In this document: positions 34,129 through 42,980 of the stretch, piece by piece
Numbering within the stretch: position 1 is the stretch's first letter
Layout: every line of letters begins with the position of its first letter
From: an uncultured Aquimarina sp.
Lineage (GTDB): Bacteria; Bacteroidota; Bacteroidia; Flavobacteriales; Flavobacteriaceae
NCBI RefSeq assembly: GCF_947492405.1
Contig: NZ_CANLMP010000002.1
Location: 248,001-312,000, forward strand
Length of the DNA: 64,000 bases
Direction: 5' to 3'
Notes under the pieces: generated by a model
What the model saw: only the letters and a program-made list of their open reading frames with translations
What the model was told of the DNA's origin: nothing
Databases searched by the model: none
Translations under genes and position numbers: made by a program

Positions 34129-35058
34129 ATGAAAAAATCACATTTTCATAAAGGAGAATTAGAAATCCAGAAAAAATATAACATTTCGCATAATCCACGT
34201 CTTGCAGAACGCATGTTGAAAGATCACATTATGGATCAACTGATTCCATTTATAGAACAACAATCGACTATTATTGTAAGTACTACAGATGCAAATACTA
34301 ATATTTGGGCATCTATGCTCATTGGTGATAAGGGTTTTGTTAAAGTTAAAACATCTAAGCAAATTGATATCCACTTAGATCAATTGAAAAGCACTCAAAC
34401 AGAGATTCTATTTAAAAATATTCTTGCTGAATCTAAGATAGGAATGTTATTTATAGACACAGCCACAAGATCCAGATATAGATTGAATGGTTATGCCACA
34501 TTACATTCTGATAAAATAGAAGTCACAGTGTCTGACGCCTATCCTAACTGTCCTAAATACATCCAGCAGCGTATACCCGTTTTATCTGAAGAACCATCTG
34601 AACTTGGAGTTGAAGAATTAAAAGGGACAACCTTAAACAATATCCACAAACAATGGATAAAAAATGCGGACACCTTCTTTTTAGGTAGTATGAATGCAAA
34701 TCGTGATATGGATGCCTCACATCGTGGAGGCGCTACTGGTTTTATTGAGATCCTAGATGATGGTACTTTAAAAATCCCTGATTACGTTGGTAATAATTTG
34801 TTCAACACCTTAGGTAATTTTGTTCAAGTCCCCAAAGCAGGTTTACTCTTTATTGATTTCGAAAAAGGGCATTCTCTGCAACTTTCAGGCGAAACAGAAC
34901 TATTTTTCGATCAAGAAGAAACCAAAGATTTAGAAAAAACCATGGGTACAGGGCGTTATTGGCTATTTAGAACCAAACAATGGATTCAAACGGAGTTTCA
35001 CAACCAAATAGACTGGAATTTGATTAGCTTTTCTCCTTTTAACCCAGAAATAAAGTAG
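34129..35058 (+). CDS. Pyridoxamine 5'-phosphate oxidase-fold protein
   Basis: A 309-residue protein with a split-barrel FMN-binding fold. Visible are STIIVSTTDANTNIWASML near 45-65, LAESKIGMLFIDTATRSRYRLNG, and the VSDAYPNCPKYIQQR signature that marks flavin-binding members of this group. A second half repeats a similar pattern (ADTFFLGSMNANRDMDASHRG, NTLGNFVQVPKAGLLFIDF), so two barrels are fused. It probably binds FMN and acts in redox or detoxification. In the Rrf2-led gene group with 75 and 19-base gaps. Confidence 0.85.
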   Translation: MKKSHFHKGELEIQKKYNISHNPRLAERMLKDHIMDQLIPFIEQQSTIIVSTTDANTNIWASMLIGDKGFVKVKTSKQIDIHLDQLKSTQTEILFKNILAESKIGMLFIDTATRSRYRLNGYATLHSDKIEVTVSDAYPNCPKYIQQRIPVLSEEPSELGVEELKGTTLNNIHKQWIKNADTFFLGSMNANRDMDASHRGGATGFIEILDDGTLKIPDYVGNNLFNTLGNFVQVPKAGLLFIDFEKGHSLQLSGETELFFDQEETKDLEKTMGTGRYWLFRTKQWIQTEFHNQIDWNLISFSPFNPEIK

Positions 35059-35077
35059 TCTTATAAAAACGAAAAAA

Positions 35078-35476
35078 ATGAACAATAATTTAATACAAGA
35101 AGTTAGAAATGCTTTAGATGAATGGCTTAACGCATTTAACAATAATGACATAGAAGCATTAATGGCTGTGTACGATCCGGAAATCATGTATGCTAATAGT
35201 GACAAACCTTTAGAAATAGGAATCCCTATAGTAAAAGAAGGTTTCATAAACAGTTTTGCCATAAAGCCAAAAGTATTTTTTAAAGAAGAACAAGTAATTG
35301 CTGTAGAAGGTCTTGGTTATGTAGCAGGACAATTTAGAATCGAAGGTAACAATCCCGAAGACAGCAGTAAAATAGTAGAATCAGGACGTGTAGTTGTTAT
35401 TTTCAGGAAGAATGATGCAGGAGAATGGAAATTAATATTTGATATGGATAATCGTCCCCCAGATGTAACTATTTAA
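35078..35476 (+). CDS. NTF2-like (SnoaL/DUF4440-type) protein
   Basis: A 132-residue cytoplasmic protein: ALDEWLNAFNNNDIEALMAVYDPEIMYA is the typical first helix pair of the NTF2-like fold, and GRVVVIFRKNDAGEWKLIFDMDNRPP the final strands. Such proteins are small binding or isomerase domains; the function here is unknown. Co-directional and close to the next NTF2-like gene (10-base gap). Confidence 0.85.
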   Translation: MNNNLIQEVRNALDEWLNAFNNNDIEALMAVYDPEIMYANSDKPLEIGIPIVKEGFINSFAIKPKVFFKEEQVIAVEGLGYVAGQFRIEGNNPEDSSKIVESGRVVVIFRKNDAGEWKLIFDMDNRPPDVTI

Positions 35477-35486
35477 AACAAAGAAA

Positions 35487-35873
35487 ATGACAACAAAAAA
35501 AGCAATGCGACCAAGAGATGTCGCCAATCTAATTAGTGAATGTATAACAGAAGGCAATATCGATAATATTTTAGATTTTTTCCATCCAGATTATCTCATG
35601 TCATTTCCTCCGACCGAACCACTCAAATCTGGATTAGATACAATAAGAGCTAGTTTTCAACCTTTTATTGATTCAAAAGCTAAACTGATAAGTAAGGTGA
35701 CCGGAGAGCTTATTAATGGAGACATTGCCGTTCTACAGGCTAACTGGAGGATCGTTGATGGTAAGGGTAACATTATTGGAGAAGGTTCTTCTACAGAAGT
35801 ACTTAAACAAAGAAAAGACGGATCTTGGCAATATTTTATAGATTGCCCTCTAGGATTACCTCTTTCAGAATAA
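35487..35873 (+). CDS. NTF2-like (SnoaL-type) protein
   Basis: A 128-residue protein of the same fold as its neighbour: ECITEGNIDNILDFFHPDYLMSFPP, GDIAVLQANWRIVDGKGN and VLKQRKDGSWQYFIDCPLG. It is the last gene of the Rrf2-led group and the third NTF2-like protein in this island (with DUF1348 at 30267). A hairpin at 35947-35987 follows. No catalytic residues can be named. Confidence 0.85.
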   Translation: MTTKKAMRPRDVANLISECITEGNIDNILDFFHPDYLMSFPPTEPLKSGLDTIRASFQPFIDSKAKLISKVTGELINGDIAVLQANWRIVDGKGNIIGEGSSTEVLKQRKDGSWQYFIDCPLGLPLSE

Positions 35874-35946
35874 CTTATTCGAGTTTTAATAAATACTTGT
35901 GTAAAATAAAACACAATATTTCTGTGTAAAAACAACAACCTTATAT

Positions 35947-35987
35947 TAGATAAAGCAAATGATCTAGTTCGACATCTGCTTTATCTA
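35947..35987. terminator. Hairpin between convergent genes, probable bidirectional terminator
   Basis: Stem TAGATAAAGCAAATG (35947-35961) with CATCTGCTTTATCTA (35973-35987), 14 of 15 pairs, 11-base loop. There is no long T run, but it lies between two gene ends. Confidence 0.55.
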
Positions 35988-36010
35988 TATTAAATATATG
36001 GTTACAAGTT

Positions 36011-38365
36011 TTATTCTTTATAAATTTTAATTGTTTTTTGTTCTTTATTTTTTATTGAAAAGATATTCACTAAGTACACTCCTCTAGGAAGATCATCTAC
36101 ATTAATGCTGGTTGCAATATCATTTGTTTCTGATGTAAACGATTTAAGTACTCTTCCTTCAACATTTACAACTTTTATTAATAGCGATTGATTTTCTGTA
36201 TTCTCTACAAAAAGAGCATGCTGAGCTGGATTTGGATACACTACTATTGATTCTATTGTAGTTTCTCCTCTTCTGTTTTGACTACAAGACAAATCACCAA
36301 AATCAAAATTCCCATTACAATATAACCACTCTGAAGAACCGCATCCTGTTCTACTCGAGTACTCTTCAGTTTGATATAAAGTGCCGCAAATTTTAATCCA
36401 ATCGATATAAGCATTTAAATCACAAACACTATTATTATCATTTACAAAAGCTATTTTAATATTTTGACCTTCTTTATAATCAGTATAGCGATAAACTTCG
36501 ATATTATTAGTTAACGTAAATTGAGCCACTGCTTGATCATTCAGAAGAATTTCTATTTGCTCACCAGAACAATTTCCTTTTGCTCCTACTTCTAAAACTC
36601 TGGTAATTCCAGAGCCACCCGAAACACAATCAATATTAGGTTTGTTAAGATTGTCTAATCGATTATTCCAATTTCCTCCAATGGGAGCAATATATACTTG
36701 AAACTGATATGTATCGTTGCCAATAGGAGTATTTTCTGGTATAGAAAGTGGTATATCTATTGTTCCTCTACCCACTGAGACTCTAGTTCTGTTAGACTTA
36801 TATACCGTATAAGGATTTGAGTCTAATTGAAAAACTATTGATATATCTCTATTTTCTTTTGCTTCATATGATATTGTTATAACAACTTCTTGTCCAGGTT
36901 GAACCTGATCAGCTACTGATGTAGCAATAATCTTGTCCTCTGTTGAATTTATTGTTCCATCAAATTCCTTTGCCCCTATATCTATTGATGTTCCAATAAT
37001 GGCTCCAAACCCCACATTAGCACCAGTATCGATTGCTGGACTACTAGATTGTAAACTCATATCATGAATTGGAAAATTATTATTCTTTGTAGGAGTAAAT
37101 AGTTTTGCTGAAGCCCCATTTATATTAAATGGATTTGATGTAGTAGCTAATAAATTAGTTTGCGATTCATTTAATGCTTGAATACTTTTCAATTTTGGGT
37201 CCGCTATAAGATCATTGGAACTTAAAGGTTCTGGATTTCCAGTTAGGTTCCAATGTATATTTTGATCATAGCTTATGTTTTCATCCTGATATCTTGATAT
37301 TGTAGTTTTTGAGGCATTAGAATTATATAAAATATTATTCTTCACACGAGCATTTTTTACTCTTCCTATTGATAATTGAGAATCCCCTACGGCAATCGGA
37401 TATGCTGGATTAGAAATACGCGTACTTTGGGCATTATCAAATAACGTATTATTATAAACATCGACATTATCACTAGAAAACACATTAATTCCCTGGCCTC
37501 CATTACCATAACAAATATTCCCTATCAATAAAGTTCTACTATTATATGGAATTCCGTTTTCTTTTTGATCTTGGATATGATCATCAACGATAATTCCATT
37601 ACCATCTGTAATTCTATTACCTCCTCCTAGAAAACCTCTAAGGTTTACATTGTATCTTGAAACATTATCTTTATAAATGATTCTGTGATTCGGATACTCC
37701 GGAAAGCTATTCACGTTCAAATTTGCAGGTTGATAAGATGAAATACCACTATTCCCATTACGACTTTGAAACGCGCAGTGTTCCACCAAATTTCCTTCTA
37801 TCAAAACTACTTCTGATCCTCCAATGGCAATTCCATTTCCTGGAAAATCGTGTACATAATTATTCCGGATAATAATATGATGAGAACCATTATCAATACC
37901 AATAGCTCTTCTTGCTCTCCAGAGTTCTAATCCAAATGAAGGGTTATCAATCATTCCTTTTACATCTTCACTAGCCGGAATAAACTCCAAATTTTCTATA
38001 ATCACATATGAGGATCCCAGTAGATCGATCCCCTTTACCGAAGCTGAAATTATTGTGGGCAATTTTCCTTGCGTATCTGGCACTCCAGAAAAGGTAATAT
38101 ACTTTCCTTCTGATCCAGATATAGACATAAATATTTCACTCCAAGGACTATCATTTCCTCCTGTATAGATTCCTGGTAAAATCTTTACAGTATCCCCTTC
38201 ATTTACAGAATTAACTGCCCTCTGAATTGATTTAAAAGCTATATTTTGTTCAAGTCCTGAGTTATTATCATTCCCATTTTGAGAACTTACGTAGTATGTT
38301 TTCTGCGCACTTGCGAAAATCGCGCATAGCAGACAAAACATTATCGCTAATTTTATTTTTTTCAT
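36011..38365 (-). CDS. Secreted right-handed beta-helix protein (polysaccharide lyase-like) with CBM and T9SS domain
   Basis: 784 residues from the ATG at 38365, which gives a clean signal peptide (MKKIKLAIMFCLLCAIFASAQ); the TTG at 38416 is rejected. N-terminal TYYVSSQNGNDNNSGLEQN and AFKSIQRAVNSVNEGDTVKI are typical of PL9-type and related parallel beta-helix proteins (about 22-470). Then comes the shared module seen also in two other proteins here (about 480-585), a CBM60-like domain (AKGNCSGEQIEILLN, DWIKICGTLYQTEEY, SEWLYCNGNFDFG) and a T9SS sorting domain (VVYPNPAQHALFV to the end). Likely acts on polysaccharide outside the cell. Confidence 0.87.
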   Translation of the reverse strand: MKKIKLAIMFCLLCAIFASAQKTYYVSSQNGNDNNSGLEQNIAFKSIQRAVNSVNEGDTVKILPGIYTGGNDSPWSEIFMSISGSEGKYITFSGVPDTQGKLPTIISASVKGIDLLGSSYVIIENLEFIPASEDVKGMIDNPSFGLELWRARRAIGIDNGSHHIIIRNNYVHDFPGNGIAIGGSEVVLIEGNLVEHCAFQSRNGNSGISSYQPANLNVNSFPEYPNHRIIYKDNVSRYNVNLRGFLGGGNRITDGNGIIVDDHIQDQKENGIPYNSRTLLIGNICYGNGGQGINVFSSDNVDVYNNTLFDNAQSTRISNPAYPIAVGDSQLSIGRVKNARVKNNILYNSNASKTTISRYQDENISYDQNIHWNLTGNPEPLSSNDLIADPKLKSIQALNESQTNLLATTSNPFNINGASAKLFTPTKNNNFPIHDMSLQSSSPAIDTGANVGFGAIIGTSIDIGAKEFDGTINSTEDKIIATSVADQVQPGQEVVITISYEAKENRDISIVFQLDSNPYTVYKSNRTRVSVGRGTIDIPLSIPENTPIGNDTYQFQVYIAPIGGNWNNRLDNLNKPNIDCVSGGSGITRVLEVGAKGNCSGEQIEILLNDQAVAQFTLTNNIEVYRYTDYKEGQNIKIAFVNDNNSVCDLNAYIDWIKICGTLYQTEEYSSRTGCGSSEWLYCNGNFDFGDLSCSQNRRGETTIESIVVYPNPAQHALFVENTENQSLLIKVVNVEGRVLKSFTSETNDIATSINVDDLPRGVYLVNIFSIKNKEQKTIKIYKE

Positions 38366-38458
38366 AATCTGATATATTGTAAACAATGTATATGCTGGTA
38401 ATAAAAAGAAATACAAAGCAGGTATTCATGCTCAGTATTTCTTTTTTAACATAATTAA

Positions 38459-40774
38459 TTAACGATTATCTATAATTATTTTTTTAGTTTCAACGGTCTT
38501 GGTCGTATGATCATACATCTTTAGTAGATACAAACCATTGTTTAGATGTGCTGTAATAATGGTACTGGTATTAGAAATATTATTTTCTTCTTTTACCTTT
38601 TTTCCTTCCATGTTGTAAATTGCAATAGTATAAAGTTCAGAGCCTTTTATGGTAATTTTATTACTAGTAACCGGATTTGGATACATATCAAAAGTTTTCT
38701 GAATATCTTCATTTGGTTTTTTATTATCACAACTAGGACCTCCGAAATCAAAATTACCGTTACAGAATAACCACTCCGAGTTTCCACAACCATTTCTAGA
38801 AGCTACATTTTCTGTCTGATACCTTGTCTCACATACTTTAATCCAATCTACATATACATTTTTATCACAATTATTTACGTTACCATCATTTGTAAATGCT
38901 ACTTTTATATTCTGATTATTTTTATATCCTTCATATGTATAAACCGAAATATTATTTCCGAGGGACCATTCTGACACTTTTTTGTTATCAATTAACAGTT
39001 GCATTTTTTCTCCTCCGCAGTTTCCTTTTGCTCCTATTTCAATAGTTCCATTTTGATTTAAATTATTCCCATTTCCAAAATTGATATATCCATTACAATG
39101 AATTGCTTGCGTAAAACTTCCTCCTCCACAAGTTCCATCCCATGCACCCGTATTTTCTTCTCTGGATTCTGCTTGAATTCTTTCTCCATCAATTTCTAAC
39201 CAATCAATTTCTACATCTCGTCCTGTATCATCATTAATGAAAGCTACTTTAAAGTTTCCTGAAGTCTCAGAAACTGAAAAGTTATAATTAGCAAAGCTAT
39301 TAGTAAGCGTTACAGCATTATCAATTGATGTATCATTATAAAGCACTTCAATTTTTGAATTGTTAGTTCCTTTTGCTCTAACTACGACATTCGAAGGATT
39401 GTTAGTGTTTTCGACACAATCGATATTTATTTTAGAAATTGTATGTAACCTTTGGTTCCAATCACCTCCTTGTGGTGTGATGAAAATTTGAAATTTATAG
39501 TCTTTATTAACAATAGGAGTATTCGCATCGATAGGAATATCCAATTTAATATCATCAGAACCTTCAGTAACATTTACTCTTTTTGACCCATACACGGTGT
39601 AGGGACTTTTGTTTAATTGAAAAACGGCTACTAGATCTCTATTTATACTTGCGGAATAGGCTATTTCTACGGAAGCTTCACTTCCTTGGATTACCTGATC
39701 TGGAGCAATTAGTGATTTGATCATATCCTCATCCGTTCCTCCCGTATCATCACAAGCAGATGGAAGAGTATTCACTGACCTAAAATGATCTCTATTCCAT
39801 TTTCCTTCTGCAGTAAGATCATTATTATAATTCCAATTACCGTTTGGACTTGCTGACCTATTTAAAGAGGAGCTGATTTCATCTTTATTACTCAACGACC
39901 ATTTGCAGTAGCTAATATCATTATTATCCATCCATTGTTCCCAACGATTCCATTCTGCAGCATCTAGATTATTGTTAGGACCATAATTAGTACCCACTCT
40001 TCCACACTCAGTCATAAATAATGCTAACCCTTTATTAATCGCATAATTTGCTTTATCTCTTAATGATTGCCTATGGGCTCCCGCATACGCATGTATTGTA
40101 TAAGCAATATTACTTACTGGTTTATTATTAATATCTACGGTTAAAGGATTATCAGCAGCAATATCTACTCGTTGGGAATAGAATGGAGTTCCTACCACAA
40201 TAATATTATTAGGATCATTTGCTCTGATCTCTGCAATAACCTCTCTAGAATAACTTTTTATTTCATTCCAAGTACCTACTGCATTTCCATAATCTCCGAT
40301 GGGTTCATTCCATATCTCATAGATTATATTAGGATACGCTCCATATTCTTTAGACATTTGCCTAAAAAAAGTTTTAGCTTCTTGCTTATAATTAGGATGC
40401 GCATGAAAATCTATAATAACATAAATTCCATGTTCAATAGCCGCATCTACAACTGCTCTAACCTGATTTACTGAACCTACAGGATCATCAATATAATCTC
40501 CGCCACCACCTCGAACACCCATGGCTGCTCTTACTATCTCAACCTTCCAATCATCTCTAAGCCATTTTAATGTATTACTGTTCCAATATTCTCCGCCTTC
40601 CCATTGATGCCAGAAATAACTCATTCCTTTTAATTGCGTATTCCTATTACATTTATCTTTTATTTTGGCTCCCTCTACTTTTAATTGTCCGTGTCTTTCC
40701 ACGATGGTTTGCGACACTAGTTGGCTTACTATAAATAGCATCACTATAGCAGTTATTATGTCTAATTTTCTCAT
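38459..40774 (-). CDS. Secreted GH5 endoglucanase-like enzyme with two CBM60-like modules and T9SS domain
   Basis: 771 residues from the ATG at 40774. Signal peptide to about 22, then a GH5 catalytic domain (about 27-335): acid/base Glu in IIYEIWNEPIG (Glu157) and nucleophile in ALFMTECGRVG (Glu256). VIIDFHAHP is typical of GH5 subfamily 2 cellulases. Then the shared 100-residue module (about 350-455), two CBM60-like domains (VVVRAKGTNNSKIEVLYN with GGSFTQAIHCNGYINFG, and IGAKGNCGGEKMQLLID with SEWLFCNGNFDFG), and a T9SS domain (DMYPNPVTSNKITI to end). It probably cuts beta-1,4-glucan or related glycans outside the cell. It is 93 bases from the beta-helix gene on the same strand. Confidence 0.92.
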   Translation of the reverse strand: MRKLDIITAIVMLFIVSQLVSQTIVERHGQLKVEGAKIKDKCNRNTQLKGMSYFWHQWEGGEYWNSNTLKWLRDDWKVEIVRAAMGVRGGGGDYIDDPVGSVNQVRAVVDAAIEHGIYVIIDFHAHPNYKQEAKTFFRQMSKEYGAYPNIIYEIWNEPIGDYGNAVGTWNEIKSYSREVIAEIRANDPNNIIVVGTPFYSQRVDIAADNPLTVDINNKPVSNIAYTIHAYAGAHRQSLRDKANYAINKGLALFMTECGRVGTNYGPNNNLDAAEWNRWEQWMDNNDISYCKWSLSNKDEISSSLNRSASPNGNWNYNNDLTAEGKWNRDHFRSVNTLPSACDDTGGTDEDMIKSLIAPDQVIQGSEASVEIAYSASINRDLVAVFQLNKSPYTVYGSKRVNVTEGSDDIKLDIPIDANTPIVNKDYKFQIFITPQGGDWNQRLHTISKINIDCVENTNNPSNVVVRAKGTNNSKIEVLYNDTSIDNAVTLTNSFANYNFSVSETSGNFKVAFINDDTGRDVEIDWLEIDGERIQAESREENTGAWDGTCGGGSFTQAIHCNGYINFGNGNNLNQNGTIEIGAKGNCGGEKMQLLIDNKKVSEWSLGNNISVYTYEGYKNNQNIKVAFTNDGNVNNCDKNVYVDWIKVCETRYQTENVASRNGCGNSEWLFCNGNFDFGGPSCDNKKPNEDIQKTFDMYPNPVTSNKITIKGSELYTIAIYNMEGKKVKEENNISNTSTIITAHLNNGLYLLKMYDHTTKTVETKKIIIDNR

Positions 40775-41097
40775 AATCAAGATTAATTTGTGTTAGACAC
40801 CTAATATAGAGTGTAACAGAATGTATTGAAATGCCCAATTTTATGAATGGACTATCTGGATCAATAGCTGATCACTCTTAATTTGCAATACGATTTAGAG
40901 AAGGAATAAAGAACAGCTCTTTATAGATTGGTTACACATAAAAACATTCTAAAAATGCCTGTTTTTCATTATGAAAGAAATGTTAAGGAAAAACGTCAAT
41001 TCAAATGATTTTCCAAAATGAAATGGAGGAAAATTGTACTTCGATAAGCTCTGCAGAGCTATCGAGAATAACTTTTTGATCCAAAATGCACAACGGG
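40775..41097. other. 323-base non-coding gap upstream of the GH5 gene
   Basis: No ORF supported. It must hold the promoter of the GH5 gene but no clear TAnnTTTG is visible on the minus strand. It holds a short 7-bp inverted repeat near 40906 (ATAAAGA and TCTTTAT) and the palindrome at 41041-41065. Confidence 0.5.
41041..41065. repeat. Strong palindrome near the end of the fructosamine kinase gene
   Basis: TCGATAAGCTC (41041-41051), TGCA, GAGCTATCGA (41056-41065): about ten pairs with one bulged A. No T run follows on either strand, so it is not a standard terminator. It could be a short repetitive palindromic element or a weak terminator for the minus-strand gene ending at 41098. Confidence 0.5.
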
Positions 41098-41949
41098 TTA
41101 AGAATATCTTTTTAAGATTGAATGCACTTGTGATAAATAGGAACTACCAAACAGATTTAGATGAACTAACAAATAGTATAATTGCCAAATAGCAATTCTT
41201 TCTTCCCAATTTTCAACTAGAGGAAAAGCCTCGTTATACACCTTAAACAGTTCCTGATCAAAACCTCCAAAAAGCTTCATCATAGCGATATCCATTTCTC
41301 TAGGAGCAAAAGCCACCGCAGGATCTATTAGACAAGGAACTCCATCCTGACCAATCATAAAATTACCATTCCATAGATCTCCATGAATTAAACTTGATAC
41401 TTCATCTGGAATTTTGGTTTCAATACTAGCATAAAAATCATCTAAATTTTTAAAAGAAAAACCTTTTTGGATTGCAATCTTAAACTGTGGATGTAAACGT
41501 TGAGTTATGTAGAATTCTGAAGCAGTAGCATAATGAGTATTATACTGTGGTAAACTCCCTATATAATTGTCATTTTTAAAACCAAAATAGGATTCACTTT
41601 TCTTATGCAAATCTGCTAATTGTCTCCCAAACACTTGCCAAAAATTTTTGGCTTGTCTTCCAGTTTCTATATACTGCAAAATTAAAAAAGCAGTATCATT
41701 ATATTCTCCAAATTGTAATACTTCTGGTACCGCAAAAGTCCTCGACTTCTTCAATTCTTTCAGTCCATTAGTTTCTGCATTAAACATTCCTGGATATCTG
41801 GAAGCACTATTGAGTTTGACAACAAATTTTTCGGCATTACTAATTAACAGGTAAACATCATTTATATCACCTCCGGATAGTGGCATTGTATTTATTATCT
41901 TCTTAGAAAGTAGATTTTCAAGGTGATGTATGAGATTTTGTGATAGCAA
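41098..41949 (-). CDS. Fructosamine kinase family protein
   Basis: A 283-residue cytoplasmic kinase of the fructosamine-3-kinase/aminoglycoside phosphotransferase fold, which phosphorylates sugar-amine adducts to repair glycated proteins. Motifs: LSGGDINDVYLL (nucleotide loop), FVVKLN (ATP Lys), catalytic loop SLIHGDLWNGNFM, and the metal-binding CLIDPAVAFAPREMDIAM. The only start fitting the N-terminus is TTG at 41949, seven bases after the DHFR gene stop, so the two are co-transcribed. Activity on glycated protein is inferred from the family. Confidence 0.92.
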   Translation of the reverse strand: MLSQNLIHHLENLLSKKIINTMPLSGGDINDVYLLISNAEKFVVKLNSASRYPGMFNAETNGLKELKKSRTFAVPEVLQFGEYNDTAFLILQYIETGRQAKNFWQVFGRQLADLHKKSESYFGFKNDNYIGSLPQYNTHYATASEFYITQRLHPQFKIAIQKGFSFKNLDDFYASIETKIPDEVSSLIHGDLWNGNFMIGQDGVPCLIDPAVAFAPREMDIAMMKLFGGFDQELFKVYNEAFPLVENWEERIAIWQLYYLLVHLNLFGSSYLSQVHSILKRYS

Positions 41950-41956
41950 GGCTGTG

Positions 41957-42901
41957 CTACTTCTTCTTATAAGTCAAATACGTAAATGCAAACTCATGCC
42001 GCTCATCTGCACCGTGAAGTTCTTTATTTTCAATTGTCCATATTTCAGGATCTATTTCCGGGAAAAAAGTATCCGCTTCGAATGTTCCGTGTACTCTGGT
42101 AAGCTCTATACAATCAGAATATTCCATCCCAATTTTATAAATCTCTCCTCCACCAATGATAAATGGTTGTGGGTCATTTTTTGCTATTTTTAAAGCGGCA
42201 TCCATAGAATGTACAACAACTGCACCTTCGGGTTTATAATTCTGATTTCGTGTAATTACCACATGGACACGATTTGGCAATGGCTTCGGAAAGGATTCAA
42301 AAGTTTTGCGTCCCATAATGATATGATGTCCCGTTGTAAGTTTTTTAAAACGCTTAAAATCATCAGGCAAATGCCAAACCAGATCGTTATCTTTCCCCAA
42401 TGCATTGTTTTCTCCAGCTGCAGCAATCATTGTAATCTTACGATCAGATTCCTGTGGAGTTATTATCTCAAAAGCTTTAGGCTTTTGTTGTTTAATAAAC
42501 TTCTCCTTCTTTTTGATTAACTCATCTTTTGGGTACATCAGATCCACATCTTTCTGAATTAATTCAATTTCTGCTTTTTGTTTGGCTATTAATCGTTCCA
42601 TCTGATTACTTGTCCAATTGGCTCCCATAAACTTATGAAACAACCATACGTTACAAAAATGTAAGACAAAAAGGAATGCCCAACAAACAACAGCTACCAT
42701 ATACCAGTTTAAACCAAAAAATGTAATTTCTTTACCAACTCCTATTAATAGGTTAAGAATAACCAAAAAAACAGAACCTACTAAAAAAACAATAAAATGC
42801 TGAAATAGCCTTTTCTTTTGAACGATCCGTTTACGAGCATGTTCATACAATTCTCGCTGTACAGGGTCAATTTGTGGAGTTTCTTTTCTTTTTGAAAACA
42901 T
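41957..42901 (-). CDS. folA: Dihydrofolate reductase fused to an N-terminal 2TM domain
   Basis: A 314-residue fusion. Residues about 12-95 are a 2TM domain (two helices near 34-54 and 63-85, ending WLFHKFMGANW), 98-150 is a charged, partly helical linker, and 156-314 is a complete DHFR: ITMIAAAGENNALGKDNDL, WHLPDDFKRF (catalytic Asp181), GHHIIMGRKTFES and FIIGGGEIYK. DHFR reduces dihydrofolate with NADPH. Free-standing 2TM and folA genes are often neighbours in Flavobacteriaceae; here they are one frame. This would tie the enzyme to the inner membrane with the catalytic part in the cytoplasm. No stop or shift separates the halves. Confidence 0.92.
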   Translation of the reverse strand: MFSKRKETPQIDPVQRELYEHARKRIVQKKRLFQHFIVFLVGSVFLVILNLLIGVGKEITFFGLNWYMVAVVCWAFLFVLHFCNVWLFHKFMGANWTSNQMERLIAKQKAEIELIQKDVDLMYPKDELIKKKEKFIKQQKPKAFEIITPQESDRKITMIAAAGENNALGKDNDLVWHLPDDFKRFKKLTTGHHIIMGRKTFESFPKPLPNRVHVVITRNQNYKPEGAVVVHSMDAALKIAKNDPQPFIIGGGEIYKIGMEYSDCIELTRVHGTFEADTFFPEIDPEIWTIENKELHGADERHEFAFTYLTYKKK

Positions 42902-42980
42902 TTTAATAGTACCTTAGTAATGCTTGATTAATATGCGCTAGTAAATATAAAGGTTTTGCCAAAAAGCCCTAAACTAACTT

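Noticed and set aside
38366..38416. Longer TTG start for the beta-helix gene
   Set aside because: It would add 17 residues before the signal peptide; the ATG at 38365 gives a standard exported protein.
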